A stretch of DNA of 64,000 nt from Salana multivorans. GTDB lineage: Bacteria; Actinomycetota; Actinomycetes; Actinomycetales; Beutenbergiaceae. Location: assembly GCF_003751805.1 (NCBI RefSeq), contig NZ_RKHQ01000001.1, positions 2,728,001-2,792,000 of the forward strand, read 5' to 3'. The translations under genes and the position numbers were made by a program. This document shows positions 42,415-50,771 of the stretch, piece by piece; position 1 is the first letter of the stretch, and each line of letters starts with the position of its first letter. The notes beneath the pieces are model-generated. The model had not been told where the DNA came from. It saw nothing but the letters and a program-made list of their open reading frames with translations, and did no database searches.

Positions 42415-42600
42415 ATGACCGACAACGAACTCCTCACCTACGCCGCCGACACCGCCGTCGACGAGGCCTGGTTCCTGGGCCGACACGGCACCCCCGCCGC
42501 CTCGTGGATTGCCGAGACGTGTGAGGCGTGGACCCGACTCAAGGCCCGTGCCGCCCGCATCGAGCGTGAGATGCACAGGCGCGGGCTGGTCCTCGCATGA
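42415..42600 (+). CDS. Small protein, first of a two-gene rightward operon
   Basis: A 61-residue helical protein (TDNELLTYAADTAVDEAWFLG, CEAWTRLKARAARIEREM). The ATG at 42415 has a GGGGG site at proper distance; an ATG at 42406 would sit directly on it. Translation couples to the next gene through ATGA. Function unknown. Confidence 0.6.
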   Translation: MTDNELLTYAADTAVDEAWFLGRHGTPAASWIAETCEAWTRLKARAARIEREMHRRGLVLA

Positions 42601-42743
42601 GGACCACGCACACCCCGCCCCGGTCCATCCGCGTCCCCGACGAGGTGTGGGACGCGGCCAAGGCCGAGGCTGAGCGGCGCGGGGAGACCGTGACCGACGC
42701 CGTGCTGCGGTTCCTGCGCCGCTACAGCAAGACCCCACGCTGA
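42597..42743 (+). CDS. Ribbon-helix-helix protein
   Basis: A 48-residue protein with the RHH pattern: a strand (RSIRVPDEVWDAAKAEAERRG) then ETVTDAVLRFLRRY. Likely a small DNA-binding repressor. It and its partner run against the surrounding leftward operon and start from an operator-bearing promoter. Confidence 0.7.
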   Translation: MRTTHTPPRSIRVPDEVWDAAKAEAERRGETVTDAVLRFLRRYSKTPR

Positions 42744-42749
42744 CGACGC

Positions 42750-43781
42750 TCATGCGGTCAGTCCTTCCAGGTCGAGCCCGGGCTGCGCGAGCCGGGTGCG
42801 TAGGGACATGTCGAGGTAGTCGGCGTTGAGGTCGATCCCGACGTAGGGGTGGCCGTGCTTCGCGGCAGCGAGACCGGTGGTGCCCGACCCGGAGAACGGG
42901 TCGAGCACGGTGCCGCCGGGCTTGCAGCCGGCGAGGATGCACCGCTCAGCGAGCGCGGGCGGCATGGTCGCGAAGTGCGCGCCGGGGAACGGCTGCGTCG
43001 CGATCGTCCACACGTCGCCAGGGTTGCGGCCACGCGAGGGCGTCGCGAAGTCGCTGTCGCCCTGTGCGTGCCCGGGATTGAGCCCGCGTCGGGGCGGCGC
43101 TCCGGAGGCAGAGCGCTCGCTCCAGGTGCGTCCGGGGCGGTGCTGCGGCTTCTGCCCGGGCACGCCCTGCTCGTCGCGATCCCACGTGAGGGCTCCGTCG
43201 CGGGTCGACGTCACGGGCTCCCGAATCGCGTCGAGGTCGAAGAAGTAGCGGGGCGACTTCGTCAAGAGGAACACGTGCTCGTGCCGAGTCGAGAGCCGGT
43301 CGGTCACGCTCTCGGGCATCGCGTTCGGCTTGGCCCAGATGATGTCGTTGCGGAGGACCCAGCCGTCGTCCTGGAGCGCGAGCGCGACCCGCCACGGGAT
43401 GCCCAGCATCCCCTTGCGCTGTCCCCACGGTTGGCCCGGCCTGTCGAGTGCGCGTGCGGGTGGGCGACGCGCCTCGTTCTTCAGGTCCGGACTCGTCGGG
43501 GAGCCCTTGCCGGAGTAGTAGGAGTCCCCGAGGTTGAGCCAGAGGGTGCCGTCGTCGGCGAGCACGCGGCGCGCCTCGCGCAGGGCCGCGACGAGCGCCT
43601 CGACGTACTCCGCTGGCGATTCCTCGGCCCCGAGCTGACCCTCGACGCCGTAGTCCCGCAGCTTGTAGTACGGCGGCGACGTGACGATGCAGTCCACCGA
43701 GCCGGCGTCGAGGCCGCGCAGCACGCCGAGAGCATCCCCGTGCCACAGCGTCACACCGGGGTCGGAGTAGTAGGGGGTCAC
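42750..43781 (-). CDS. DNA methyltransferase (beta-type, TSPPY)
   Basis: A 343-residue methyltransferase. The catalytic motif IV (IVTSPPYYKLRDYG) comes before the AdoMet motif I (VLDPFSGSGTTGLAA), the beta order; TSPPY enzymes methylate N4 of cytosine or N6 of adenine. No restriction enzyme gene is adjacent, so it is an orphan, perhaps protecting phage DNA. The tail GLDLEGLTA is part of a recurrent C-terminal pattern. GTG start VTPYYSDPG. Confidence 0.88.
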   Translation of the reverse strand: MTPYYSDPGVTLWHGDALGVLRGLDAGSVDCIVTSPPYYKLRDYGVEGQLGAEESPAEYVEALVAALREARRVLADDGTLWLNLGDSYYSGKGSPTSPDLKNEARRPPARALDRPGQPWGQRKGMLGIPWRVALALQDDGWVLRNDIIWAKPNAMPESVTDRLSTRHEHVFLLTKSPRYFFDLDAIREPVTSTRDGALTWDRDEQGVPGQKPQHRPGRTWSERSASGAPPRRGLNPGHAQGDSDFATPSRGRNPGDVWTIATQPFPGAHFATMPPALAERCILAGCKPGGTVLDPFSGSGTTGLAAAKHGHPYVGIDLNADYLDMSLRTRLAQPGLDLEGLTA

Positions 43782-44167
43782 GGCGCCTCCAGGGGTGTGA
43801 GTTCGAGGGCGACGAGGTGGTCGCCGGGGATGGTGAGGTTGGGGCCGCGGTCGAAGGTCTCGGGGCGCACGTAGCGAGGCCCGTCGCCCTGGAGCCACCC
43901 GCCCTCCACGAGTCCGTCGAGAAGGGCCTTGGTGGTCGGGTGTGCGTTTGCGGCGTCCCCGTGCTGCCAGCCGACGCCCTTGGGGTAGTGGATGGTCCAG
44001 ACGGCGTGCACGCGCGCGTCGATGGGCTCCATGTCGATCTCGGCTGCGGCGTCGATCGCGATCTGGTGCAGCGCTCGCACGATCCGGCCGCGGTGGCCGA
44101 CGTTGAGCACCGGCCGATTCGAGGACAGCCACAGCCGCTTCGGGACGGTGAGCGCGAGGGTGGTCAT
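43778..44167 (-). CDS. RusA-like Holliday junction resolvase
   Basis: A 129-residue protein with the RusA pattern: LWLSSNRPVLNVGHRGRIVRALH near the N terminus, then WQHGDAANAHPTTKALLDGLVEGGWLQGDGPRYV holding the conserved acidic residues and Lys. Resolves branched DNA during replication and recombination. Overlaps the methyltransferase by 4 bases. Confidence 0.75.
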   Translation of the reverse strand: MTTLALTVPKRLWLSSNRPVLNVGHRGRIVRALHQIAIDAAAEIDMEPIDARVHAVWTIHYPKGVGWQHGDAANAHPTTKALLDGLVEGGWLQGDGPRYVRPETFDRGPNLTIPGDHLVALELTPLEAP

Positions 44168-44487
44168 GCGGCCGCGTCCCGGAGCGTGTCGAGGATGCCG
44201 AGCGTGTCCAGGACGTCGGCGAGGTGCTCGCGGGGGACGTGCGCGGCGGCCTGGATCGCGGCGAGTCGGATCGCGACGGGCGGCACGTCCGGGACCGTGG
44301 AGTCGTAGGCGCGGGCGGGGGCCGTGGTCTGCGTCTTGAGGTGCGACTGGCGGAGCTGGAACGCCCCGAAGGTGCCGGAGCGCTCGCGTGCCGGGATCTT
44401 GTGCAGGCAGGCGCGGCACAGGCCGGTCTTGCCTCCGCAGCAGACGGTCCCGCATGAGGTGCAGGGCTGGTGGCGGTTCGCGACCAT
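44164..44487 (-). CDS. Small zinc-finger protein
   Basis: A 107-residue protein with an N-terminal Cys cluster (CTSCGTVCCGGKTGLCRAC) and a helical C terminus (AIRLAAIQAAAHVPREHLADVLDTL). Probably a nucleic-acid-binding accessory factor. Strong GGAAGGAGG site and an upstream stem-loop. Confidence 0.65.
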   Translation of the reverse strand: MVANRHQPCTSCGTVCCGGKTGLCRACLHKIPARERSGTFGAFQLRQSHLKTQTTAPARAYDSTVPDVPPVAIRLAAIQAAAHVPREHLADVLDTLGILDTLRDAAA

Positions 44488-44508
44488 GGCCCCTCCTTCC
44501 GGGTACGC

Positions 44509-44544
44509 GAGAGCCCCGCCGACCTGGTGGTGGGCGGGGCTCTC
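44509..44544 (-). promoter_or_regulatory. Start-associated stem-loop
   Basis: Perfect 12-bp arms 44509-44520 and 44533-44544; loop gacctggtggtg. On the coding strand it is followed by gcgtacccggaaggagg and the ATG. Confidence 0.7.
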
Positions 44545-44555
44545 GGGGTGGGTGG

Positions 44556-45521
44556 TCAGGCGGGCGGCTCGGGCGGCCAGTCGGTGTCGTCGCTGGCGGT
44601 GGGCAGGGCGTTGAGGTCGCTCTCGAGCTGGTCGATGAGGCGGGATGCTTCGTCGCGGGTGAGGTCGGACCGGGAGGGGACGTCGCGGCCGGCGACCTCG
44701 GAGACGTACTGGAGCGCGAGGGTCCGGTCGGTCATGCCGAGGTCGCGCATCGCCGCACCGATCTTGCGGATCTGCGCGTCCGTCACGCGGGCAGGCTCCG
44801 ACGGCTCGGGGTCCGACTCGGGCCCGAGCTCGGACCTGAGGTCGTCGGACGGGAGGTCCGGCTCGGGCGGCTGGGGCCGGTCGCGGTTCACGCGGGACCG
44901 GGCGCGGTTCACGCGGGACCGGGCGGCGGACTCCCGGGTGACCGTGGTCGTCGCGGGCTGCTCCAGCTCCAAGTCCTCCACCGAGTACGGCACGCCGGCC
45001 AGGACGTCGGCCGCGATCCGACGGGCGACCTCCGCCGCCGCCTTCGCGTAGAGCATCTCGACCGGGTTCGTCTTGTACTTCGCATTGCCGGTGTAGCCCG
45101 CCTTGGTGGCCCGCTGGATGGTCCACTCGGCGCGCTCGACGTGCTCGGACCCGCGCCGCTGGCCGCAGACCGTGACGGCCTGGTCGCTGGCGGACTCGGT
45201 CCAGATCTGGTGGCCGTGAGACAGGGCGAGAGCGACCATCGTCCGCGCGTACAGGGCGGGGGTGCCGTGGACGACGTAGATGGACCGCAGCGACGCGATC
45301 GGGGACAGGCCCAGCTCGTCGCCCATGAGGATCGCGGCGGTCGCATTTCCGACGTCGGTCATGCCCTTGGGTACGAACGCGGTCTGAGAGAGGGCGCGGG
45401 CGAGTTGGTTCGCGGCCTGGCCCGCCTCTGCCCAGGAGATGAGTCGCCGCCCAGTCGGGTCGGATGGGGCGAGCGTGGCGATCTCCGTCCGCGCCGGGTT
45501 GTAGGGGGTGAGGTCCGTCAT
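44556..45521 (-). CDS. recT: RecT-family single-strand annealing protein
   Basis: A 321-residue protein with the RecT core (residues about 30-190: AANQLARALSQTAFVPKGM, DVGNATAAILMGDELGLSPIASL, VHGTPALYARTMVALALSHG, PVEMLYAKAAAEVARRIA). The C-terminal part is acidic, Pro-rich and helical with a duplicated ARSRVNR element. Works with the RecB-like nuclease next to it in recombination of phage DNA. Confidence 0.88.
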   Translation of the reverse strand: MTDLTPYNPARTEIATLAPSDPTGRRLISWAEAGQAANQLARALSQTAFVPKGMTDVGNATAAILMGDELGLSPIASLRSIYVVHGTPALYARTMVALALSHGHQIWTESASDQAVTVCGQRRGSEHVERAEWTIQRATKAGYTGNAKYKTNPVEMLYAKAAAEVARRIAADVLAGVPYSVEDLELEQPATTTVTRESAARSRVNRARSRVNRDRPQPPEPDLPSDDLRSELGPESDPEPSEPARVTDAQIRKIGAAMRDLGMTDRTLALQYVSEVAGRDVPSRSDLTRDEASRLIDQLESDLNALPTASDDTDWPPEPPA

Positions 45522-46300
45522 GCTGTCTGCTCCATCTCCATCGGGTCGCCGACGAGGTTCTTGAGCCAGTCGGTGCGGCTGGCGAGGTAGTGGACGTGCT
45601 GGAAGACACGGAACGCCTCGGCGTGGTCGCCGAGGTCGTACAGGGCTGAGCCCTGGGCGGTGATGTGGACGACGCCGATGTGGTCGATCTGGGGGAGGGG
45701 CTGCTCCTGACCGGCGAGTCCGTAGAACTCCGCGCCCGCGTAGGCGGCGGTCTGGAGCGCGGTCTCCCCGTAGACGCCGCTGGACGTCTTCCAGTCCAGG
45801 AGTGCGGTCTGCTCGGCCCAGGGGCCGCGGCCGAACCGCACGACGGCGTCGAGGGTGCCGGCGTACCAGAGGGCGCGGTGCCCGACGGGCTGCTCGGTGA
45901 TGATGGGCTCGACGGCCCACTCGTCGAGCCAGTGGGCGTACCCCTCGACGTGCGCGAGGAGGTGGTCGGGCACCTCGACCTCGGCCCCGTTGATGATCTG
46001 CTCGGCGAGGGCGTGGACATCGGTGCCGCGCACGGCGGCCTCGTCGCGCTTCTGCCATGGGACGGCCTTGAGGGCGGCGATCGCGGGCGCCTCGCCCATC
46101 TCCCAGAGCGCGCGGACGCCGTCGGGATTCTGGACCACGTACTCCGCGACGGACTTCGCAGCCCAGTAGGGCAGTGCTGGCTTCGGGATGCCCTTCCCGA
46201 TGATCGTGGTCACCCCCGGGACCGGCTTGCCGTCGAGCCAGTAGCGGTGTGCCGACTCGGAGAAGCGGAGTCCGGACGGCCTCGGCTTGGGACCGCTCAC
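45518..46300 (-). CDS. RecB-like PD-(D/E)xK exonuclease
   Basis: A 260-residue nuclease of the Cas4/RecB type. The nuclease core holds AVRGTDVHALAEQI, YAGTLDAVVRFGRG and LLDWKTSSGVYGETALQTAAY (D-x-K motif and the Q-x3-Y element). It is coupled to recT by overlap, forming a RecE/RecT-like pair. GTG start. Confidence 0.88.
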   Translation of the reverse strand: MSGPKPRPSGLRFSESAHRYWLDGKPVPGVTTIIGKGIPKPALPYWAAKSVAEYVVQNPDGVRALWEMGEAPAIAALKAVPWQKRDEAAVRGTDVHALAEQIINGAEVEVPDHLLAHVEGYAHWLDEWAVEPIITEQPVGHRALWYAGTLDAVVRFGRGPWAEQTALLDWKTSSGVYGETALQTAAYAGAEFYGLAGQEQPLPQIDHIGVVHITAQGSALYDLGDHAEAFRVFQHVHYLASRTDWLKNLVGDPMEMEQTA

Positions 46301-46791
46301 GCCGCGACCTCCCCGTGGGGGGCGAGCCAGCGGGGCCGTCCGATGAACGTCACGAGGACGTACCCGCGACCGACCGGCTTGGCGGGGTCCCAGGGCTCGG
46401 CGACGGTGAGGTCTCCCTCGGCGACGCGACGCAGCGGCATCCGCCAGTGCGTGAGTCCGCGCCGCTTGATGGTGTGGCGGGCGAACTGCACGCCCTCGGC
46501 GGCGGTGGGGACGTGCAGGCCGGTGTACAGCTCGATGCCGTAGCCGCGGGCGATGTCCTCGCGCCGCTCGACGTCGTCGCTGCCGGCGAGCCCGACCCAG
46601 TACTGGGTGCCGTCGCTGGTGCGACGCGGGTACGCCTCGCCGGGGTCGAGCGTGGGGATGCGCGACCCGGTCAGGGTCAGCACCTCGACGCCCGCCGTGA
46701 GGATCTGGGTGGTCGACGCGGGCGTGATCGGGTTGGTGAAGATCGTGCGGGTCAGACCGTCGAGGACGGCCCGCTCGGTGCTGCTGGTCAT
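46297..46791 (-). CDS. Hypothetical phage protein
   Basis: A 164-residue protein (GLTRTIFTNPITPASTTQILTAG, ARGYGIELYTGLHVP, HWRMPLRRVAEGDLTVAEP). First gene of the RecB-RecT unit. Not recognised. Confidence 0.6.
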   Translation of the reverse strand: MTSSTERAVLDGLTRTIFTNPITPASTTQILTAGVEVLTLTGSRIPTLDPGEAYPRRTSDGTQYWVGLAGSDDVERREDIARGYGIELYTGLHVPTAAEGVQFARHTIKRRGLTHWRMPLRRVAEGDLTVAEPWDPAKPVGRGYVLVTFIGRPRWLAPHGEVAA

Positions 46792-46812
46792 GTCTGTCTC
46801 CGGGTATGCGAA

Positions 46813-46842
46813 GGGCCCGGCACCGTGGTGGTGTCGGGCCCC
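46813..46842 (-). promoter_or_regulatory. Start-associated stem-loop
   Basis: gggcccggcacc and ggtgtcgggccc pair with one G-T, loop gtggt. On the coding strand it is followed by ttcgcatacccggaga, close to the elements at 44509 and 53349. Confidence 0.65.
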
Positions 46843-46895
46843 TTGGTTGGGGTGTGGTGGTGGGTCAGGGTGTGGCGATCCCGCGGTTGACGAGG

Positions 46896-47147
46896 TCAGC
46901 CACGGTCCTCTCCCTTCTCGATCTGGTCGGCGCGATCCCGGAGCCAGTCCGCGTGGTGGCGGGGGTCGTAGCAGTCGAGGGGGACCGCGTCCGCCGCCTC
47001 CCGCAGAGCCCTCGCGGCCACCTCGCGGTCGTGAGCGGAGAGTCCTCGGCGTACCTCGGCCTCGGTGAGTTCGCGCCAGAAGTTGTCCCCCAGGTGCGTC
47101 ATCCCGGCGACGATCTCGTCCGTCGTCGGGGTGTACGGCTCAGCCAC
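46896..47147 (-). CDS. Small helical hypothetical protein
   Basis: An 83-residue protein (TTDEIVAGMTHLGDNFWRE, GLSAHDREVAARALREAAD, HHADWLRDRADQIEKGEDRG). Typical small actinophage early protein, function unknown. GTG start; 8-base overlap with its upstream neighbour. Confidence 0.6.
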   Translation of the reverse strand: MAEPYTPTTDEIVAGMTHLGDNFWRELTEAEVRRGLSAHDREVAARALREAADAVPLDCYDPRHHADWLRDRADQIEKGEDRG

Positions 47148-47868
47148 AGTCGGCCTCCTCCACGGTGAAACCGAGTGCTTCGATGATCTCGCGAACGTTG
47201 TCGCGGATGGCCCACCGGTACTCGTCGTCACGCACCCCGGTGGGCGAGCCACCAAGCGCTTCGTTTGTTGGCCAGTCCTCGCCTGGTTCCAGTCCTGCAT
47301 GTGCGCGGGCGGCAGACTCGAACTGCTCGGCCGTGATGGTGACCGTGCGCGGGGGTGTCGCTTCCGGTTTGAACACGGCCTCAAGAGCGGCGAGGGCGAC
47401 GTCGAGTGCATCCTCGACCCGCCGGTGGGTACCGTCGATCCTCATGTCGCGGGGCCAGTACCTGCGCCCCTCACCTACCGCCTCGACGGCCTCCACGAGC
47501 GACCGGAGCGCGTCCCGAAGATACGCCACCCGCTGCTCGGCCGTGACCGTGCGCGGCCCGGTGAGGTAGCCCCGGGCGGCGAGGAAGCGGACGAGGACCT
47601 CCGGCGCCGCCTCGACCCGCTGCGGCACCCCGTCGATGACGTGCGACGACTCGATCGACGCGTCGAAGACCTCGTCATCCCATGCAGCATCGAGGATCGC
47701 GTCGACACGGGATGCCTCGTCACGCAGTGCCCGCGCCGCCTCCTCGATCACGTCCCCCGACGCGACCGGCGAGACGGTGACCTCGATCCAGCAGTCGCCG
47801 AGCGGGGTGTGCTCGTCGGGCCTGGCGATCATGTCGCCGTCACGGGTGGACAGCCAGTAGCGGGTCAT
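47140..47868 (-). CDS. Hypothetical phage protein
   Basis: A 242-residue protein. N terminus TRYWLSTRDGDMIARPDEH is beta-rich; the middle (VIEEAARALRDEASRVDAI) and C terminus (EQRVAYLRDALRSLVEAVEAV) are helical. Not recognised; possibly structural or regulatory. Confidence 0.6.
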   Translation of the reverse strand: MTRYWLSTRDGDMIARPDEHTPLGDCWIEVTVSPVASGDVIEEAARALRDEASRVDAILDAAWDDEVFDASIESSHVIDGVPQRVEAAPEVLVRFLAARGYLTGPRTVTAEQRVAYLRDALRSLVEAVEAVGEGRRYWPRDMRIDGTHRRVEDALDVALAALEAVFKPEATPPRTVTITAEQFESAARAHAGLEPGEDWPTNEALGGSPTGVRDDEYRWAIRDNVREIIEALGFTVEEADCG

Positions 47869-48023
47869 CGGGGCCACCTCTCGGTGATGGGGTTGTCGTC
47901 GGAGTCGAGGATCACGGCGGCGTGGGGGCCGTCGTGTCCGGCGGGCAGGTGGCAGGTCGGGGCCTGCTCGACCTGCGCGCCGACGCGGATCGGGGCGCGT
48001 CGCTGGCCGCATCGTGGGGTCAC
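47865..48023 (-). CDS. Small Cys/His protein of 52 residues
   Basis: Contains PRCGQ at the start and APTCHLPAGHDGPHAAV, the C-x(2,3)-LPAGH-x-GPH pattern of small actinophage zinc-finger-like proteins. GTG start with GGAAGGACTCAC ribosome binding site formed by the upstream gene end. Function unknown. Confidence 0.65.
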   Translation of the reverse strand: MTPRCGQRRAPIRVGAQVEQAPTCHLPAGHDGPHAAVILDSDDNPITERWPR

Positions 48024-48805
48024 GTCGTGAGTCCTTCCAGGTTGAAGCCCACCTCGATGGGCTTGGTGAGGCGCGCGGCGGTGGCCTCGCACTGCTCCTC
48101 GCGCGCCTCGATCAGGACAGCGCGGCGACCAAGATGCCGTGCCGCAATCCCGGTAGACCCGGACCCGGCGAACGGGTCCAGCACGCTCCCGCCCTCGGGG
48201 ACGCTGTACTGGATCAGGGGCGTGAGCACACCGAGCGGCTTCTGCGTGGGGTTGAGGCGCCCACGCTTAGGCTCGCTCTTCGCCTCGATCACCGAGGTCA
48301 TCCAGCGGGTGCCGTCATCCACCCACGGTCGGAATGGCTTGAAGTGCCGGTCGAACACGCCGTCACCGCCAGGACCGCCATCATCACCGGGGCGTGCTCG
48401 CGTGCCGGACGGGGCACCAGTTCGGCTCACCTTTGGCAGCGCGCGATGCTGCCCCGGCCACGATCCGCGATACCAGTGGACGGCGTTCTCGTGCCTTCGC
48501 AGGAACCGGTCGGTGATCATCGACGTCGCAGCGTTCTTTAGCCAAACGATTTCCTGCCCGAACCGCCACCCGTCGAACTCGTCGGCCCGGGCGAGGATCA
48601 TGCGCATCGTGCCGAAGCACCACAGCGTGTCCGTGTGTTCGGCGACGGCATCGGGCCACCCGGTGGGCCACCGGTCCCACGCCAAGTTGGTAGTGCCGTA
48701 CGGCGGGTCTGTGATGCACGCGTCGAACCGGCCGAGCTCGGGCAGCACGTCGAACATCGACCCGTGGTAGAGCGTCACCAGGTCGTCGGCGTAGTAGGGG
48801 GTCAC
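48020..48805 (-). CDS. DNA adenine methyltransferase (beta-type, DPPY)
   Basis: A 261-residue methyltransferase with catalytic CITDPPYGTTNLAWD first and AdoMet motif SVLDPFAGSGSTGIAA later. DPPY with this order suggests N6-adenine methylation. Starts VTPYYADDLVTLYHG, as the other phage methyltransferase does, though the two differ in length and catalytic motif. Orphan enzyme. The tail is EVGFNLEGLTT. Confidence 0.88.
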   Translation of the reverse strand: MTPYYADDLVTLYHGSMFDVLPELGRFDACITDPPYGTTNLAWDRWPTGWPDAVAEHTDTLWCFGTMRMILARADEFDGWRFGQEIVWLKNAATSMITDRFLRRHENAVHWYRGSWPGQHRALPKVSRTGAPSGTRARPGDDGGPGGDGVFDRHFKPFRPWVDDGTRWMTSVIEAKSEPKRGRLNPTQKPLGVLTPLIQYSVPEGGSVLDPFAGSGSTGIAARHLGRRAVLIEAREEQCEATAARLTKPIEVGFNLEGLTT

Positions 48806-49179
48806 GACGCACCCCCTTGGCCGTACTCGCTGGCGATCCGGGCGGCGCGGCGGAGTCCGGCCTCCCAGAACATTCGGTCGTAGTCGGTCGGGTCGCCCTC
48901 CCATCCGGCCTGGTGGTAGGCCTCGACGCTGGCCCGCCACTCGTCGTCGCCCATCGCCTCGATGGCCTGAGTGATGCCCTCCCGCTCGGCGGCGACGGCC
49001 TCGGCTACGAGGCGTGGGTCGTGACGGAGGATCGCCGCGAGACGCCGCGCCTCCGGCACCAGCGATCCGACGTCGATCCCGTTGTCGTCCGCGCGGTCCT
49101 CGGCGAGGGCGTTTGTGAGCGCCTGAACCAGCGGCGGCAGCGCCTCCAGCTCGGCCAGGGTCGTGATCTGCTCGCTCAT
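48802..49179 (-). CDS. Helical hypothetical protein
   Basis: A 125-residue protein (LAELEALPPLVQALTNALAE, EARRLAAILRHDPRLVAEAV, WEGDPTDYDRMFWEAGLRR). Not recognised. Overlaps the methyltransferase by GTGA. Confidence 0.6.
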   Translation of the reverse strand: MSEQITTLAELEALPPLVQALTNALAEDRADDNGIDVGSLVPEARRLAAILRHDPRLVAEAVAAEREGITQAIEAMGDDEWRASVEAYHQAGWEGDPTDYDRMFWEAGLRRAARIASEYGQGGAS

Positions 49180-49574
49180 GCGTTGAGTCCTTCCAGGTCG
49201 AACGGGGTGTCGCCGTCGATGGGCTGCGGTCCGGTCGGCTCGGGGGTCGGCTCGGGCGCGGGTGTGTTCTCTCGCATCCACGCGTCCCACTCGTCAGAGA
49301 GGTCGTAGTGACACAGGGCGTCCCGGATGTCCTCGGCCGTGACGCGGCCGTACTCGACCTCGCGGTCCAGGCTCTCCACGGCGCGGTCGAGCGCGTCGCT
49401 GACGGCCATGGAGGCTCGCGACTGGCGCTGCTCTGCCTCGGTCGGGTTGTCGACCCGAGCCCTGTGTGACGACGGGCCGTCACCGAACGTGGATGAGAGG
49501 TGCGCGTTCATCTCGGCCCGGTCCGCGAACGTCGCGGGGCAGTCCAGGCAGTGCGCGTACTGCTCGCCGCTCAT
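49176..49574 (-). CDS. C2H2-like zinc-finger protein
   Basis: A 132-residue protein with one N-terminal finger-like unit (HCLDCPATFADRAEMNAHLSS) and helical segments (SMAVSDALDRAVESLDREVEY), a Pro/Glu linker and the tail FDLEGLNA. May bind DNA. ATGA overlaps on both sides. Confidence 0.6.
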   Translation of the reverse strand: MSGEQYAHCLDCPATFADRAEMNAHLSSTFGDGPSSHRARVDNPTEAEQRQSRASMAVSDALDRAVESLDREVEYGRVTAEDIRDALCHYDLSDEWDAWMRENTPAPEPTPEPTGPQPIDGDTPFDLEGLNA

Positions 49575-49897
49575 CGGTCGAACACCCCCGCTGCGACTGC
49601 ACGGAGCGCGGCCCGCTCGGACTGTCGCATCGGCTCGAAGTCCGACGTGCCCAGGAGCTCCTGGGCGGTCGTCTCGCTGACCTCGATGTTGTCCACGATG
49701 GACCAGCCGTCCTCGTTGAGGACGTCGACCGTGTAGCAGCGGCGGACCGACTCGTCAGCGCAGTCGTGGACGAATCGCGGGAGTGCGTCGATCGACGCCT
49801 GCCGCTCCTCGGCAGTGTCGAAGATCGCGCCGCCGAGGGTGAAGAACTCGTTCTCGTCGTGGTTCGCCTCCGTGATCTGGAGGCCGTAGCCAGTCAT
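49571..49897 (-). CDS. Hypothetical phage protein
   Basis: A 108-residue protein (GLQITEANHDENEFFTLGGAI, YTVDVLNEDGWSIVDNIEVSE). Beta-rich, not recognised. Overlaps both neighbours by 4 bases. Confidence 0.6.
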   Translation of the reverse strand: MTGYGLQITEANHDENEFFTLGGAIFDTAEERQASIDALPRFVHDCADESVRRCYTVDVLNEDGWSIVDNIEVSETTAQELLGTSDFEPMRQSERAALRAVAAGVFDR

Positions 49898-50382
49898 CGG
49901 GTCACCGGCTCTCCGTCAGCCACGATCCGCGCGGGGGTCCAGGCCGTGATGTGCTCGGGGCTGTGACTGCGGTGGCCACGGACGTTCCTCGGCGTGTTCC
50001 AGATGCCGCAGTCGTTCAGGATCGCCGTGCGGCCCTCGATGCCCCGGATCGTCGCGTCCACGATCATGGACCCCGGCTCGGTCGGCAGGGTCGGGGCGGG
50101 ACGGTCGAGCAGGTAGACGATCAGGTCGGCGCGGACGACGGTGCGGCCCGCCAGCTGTCGGAGCGTGTAGGGGCCGATGGCGCGGCAGCTCGGCGAGCGC
50201 AGGGTGCCGTCGCCGTCGATCCCCGCCACGACGCCGGTCCTGCTAGGGGTCACGTCGTCCTCGGTCCACTCGACGCGCACGGTGTCACCCACGCGCACCT
50301 CGGACAGGGGGATGACGCGGGGCAGGGTGGTGCTGGTCTCGTCGCGGCACATAGCGCAGCCGCCAGCGCATTCGTGGTTCAC
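49894..50382 (-). CDS. Hypothetical protein with Cys-rich N terminus
   Basis: A 162-residue protein: CAGGCAMCRDE at the start, then beta-barrel-like stretches (VRVGDTVRVEWTEDDVTPSRTG, SMIVDATIRGIEGRTAILND). Could bind nucleic acid; no family recognised. Confidence 0.6.
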   Translation of the reverse strand: MNHECAGGCAMCRDETSTTLPRVIPLSEVRVGDTVRVEWTEDDVTPSRTGVVAGIDGDGTLRSPSCRAIGPYTLRQLAGRTVVRADLIVYLLDRPAPTLPTEPGSMIVDATIRGIEGRTAILNDCGIWNTPRNVRGHRSHSPEHITAWTPARIVADGEPVTR

Positions 50383-50771
50383 GGGGTCTCTCCTTCGGTC
50401 GTGGTGGTCTCGGGGGTGGGGGCGAGCAGTGCCCGCATGTCGCGATCGAAGCGCCAGACGTCCTCCGGCTCGATGCCCTCGCCCGCCTCGCTGGTCTCGG
50501 GGTCGAAGTAGCGGGCGTGGACCGACCGCACGGCGTCGAGGCGGGCGGCGAGGGCGTCGTTCTCGCGCTGGGTCGTTTCGAGGTCGACGTCGCCGTCTCC
50601 ATCGCGCTGCGCCCGCAGTCGCTCGACCTCGGCGTCACGCTCGGCGAGCAGGTCCAGGAGGGCCGGGACGTCCTCCAGGGAGCGGACGACCTCCAGCGGT
50701 ATCCACGCCTCGATCGCCCCCCTGCCTCGCGTGTGGCGGTCGCGGATCGCGGCGATCTGGTCAGGCGTCAT
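50379..50771 (-). CDS. Coiled-coil hypothetical protein
   Basis: A 130-residue protein starting MTPDQIAAIRDRHTRG with a leucine-rich coiled coil (LLDLLAERDAEVERLRAQRDG, TTQRENDALAARLDAVRSVH). Such proteins are common in actinophage early regions. Function unknown. Confidence 0.65.
   Translation of the reverse strand: MTPDQIAAIRDRHTRGRGAIEAWIPLEVVRSLEDVPALLDLLAERDAEVERLRAQRDGDGDVDLETTQRENDALAARLDAVRSVHARYFDPETSEAGEGIEPEDVWRFDRDMRALLAPTPETTTTEGETP

Noticed and set aside
46865-46903. A 12-codon GTG frame (VADLVNRGIATP) after the 83-residue gene
   Set aside because: It has a ribosome-binding-like sequence and overlaps the upstream stop, but it is too short to support as a gene without expression data.
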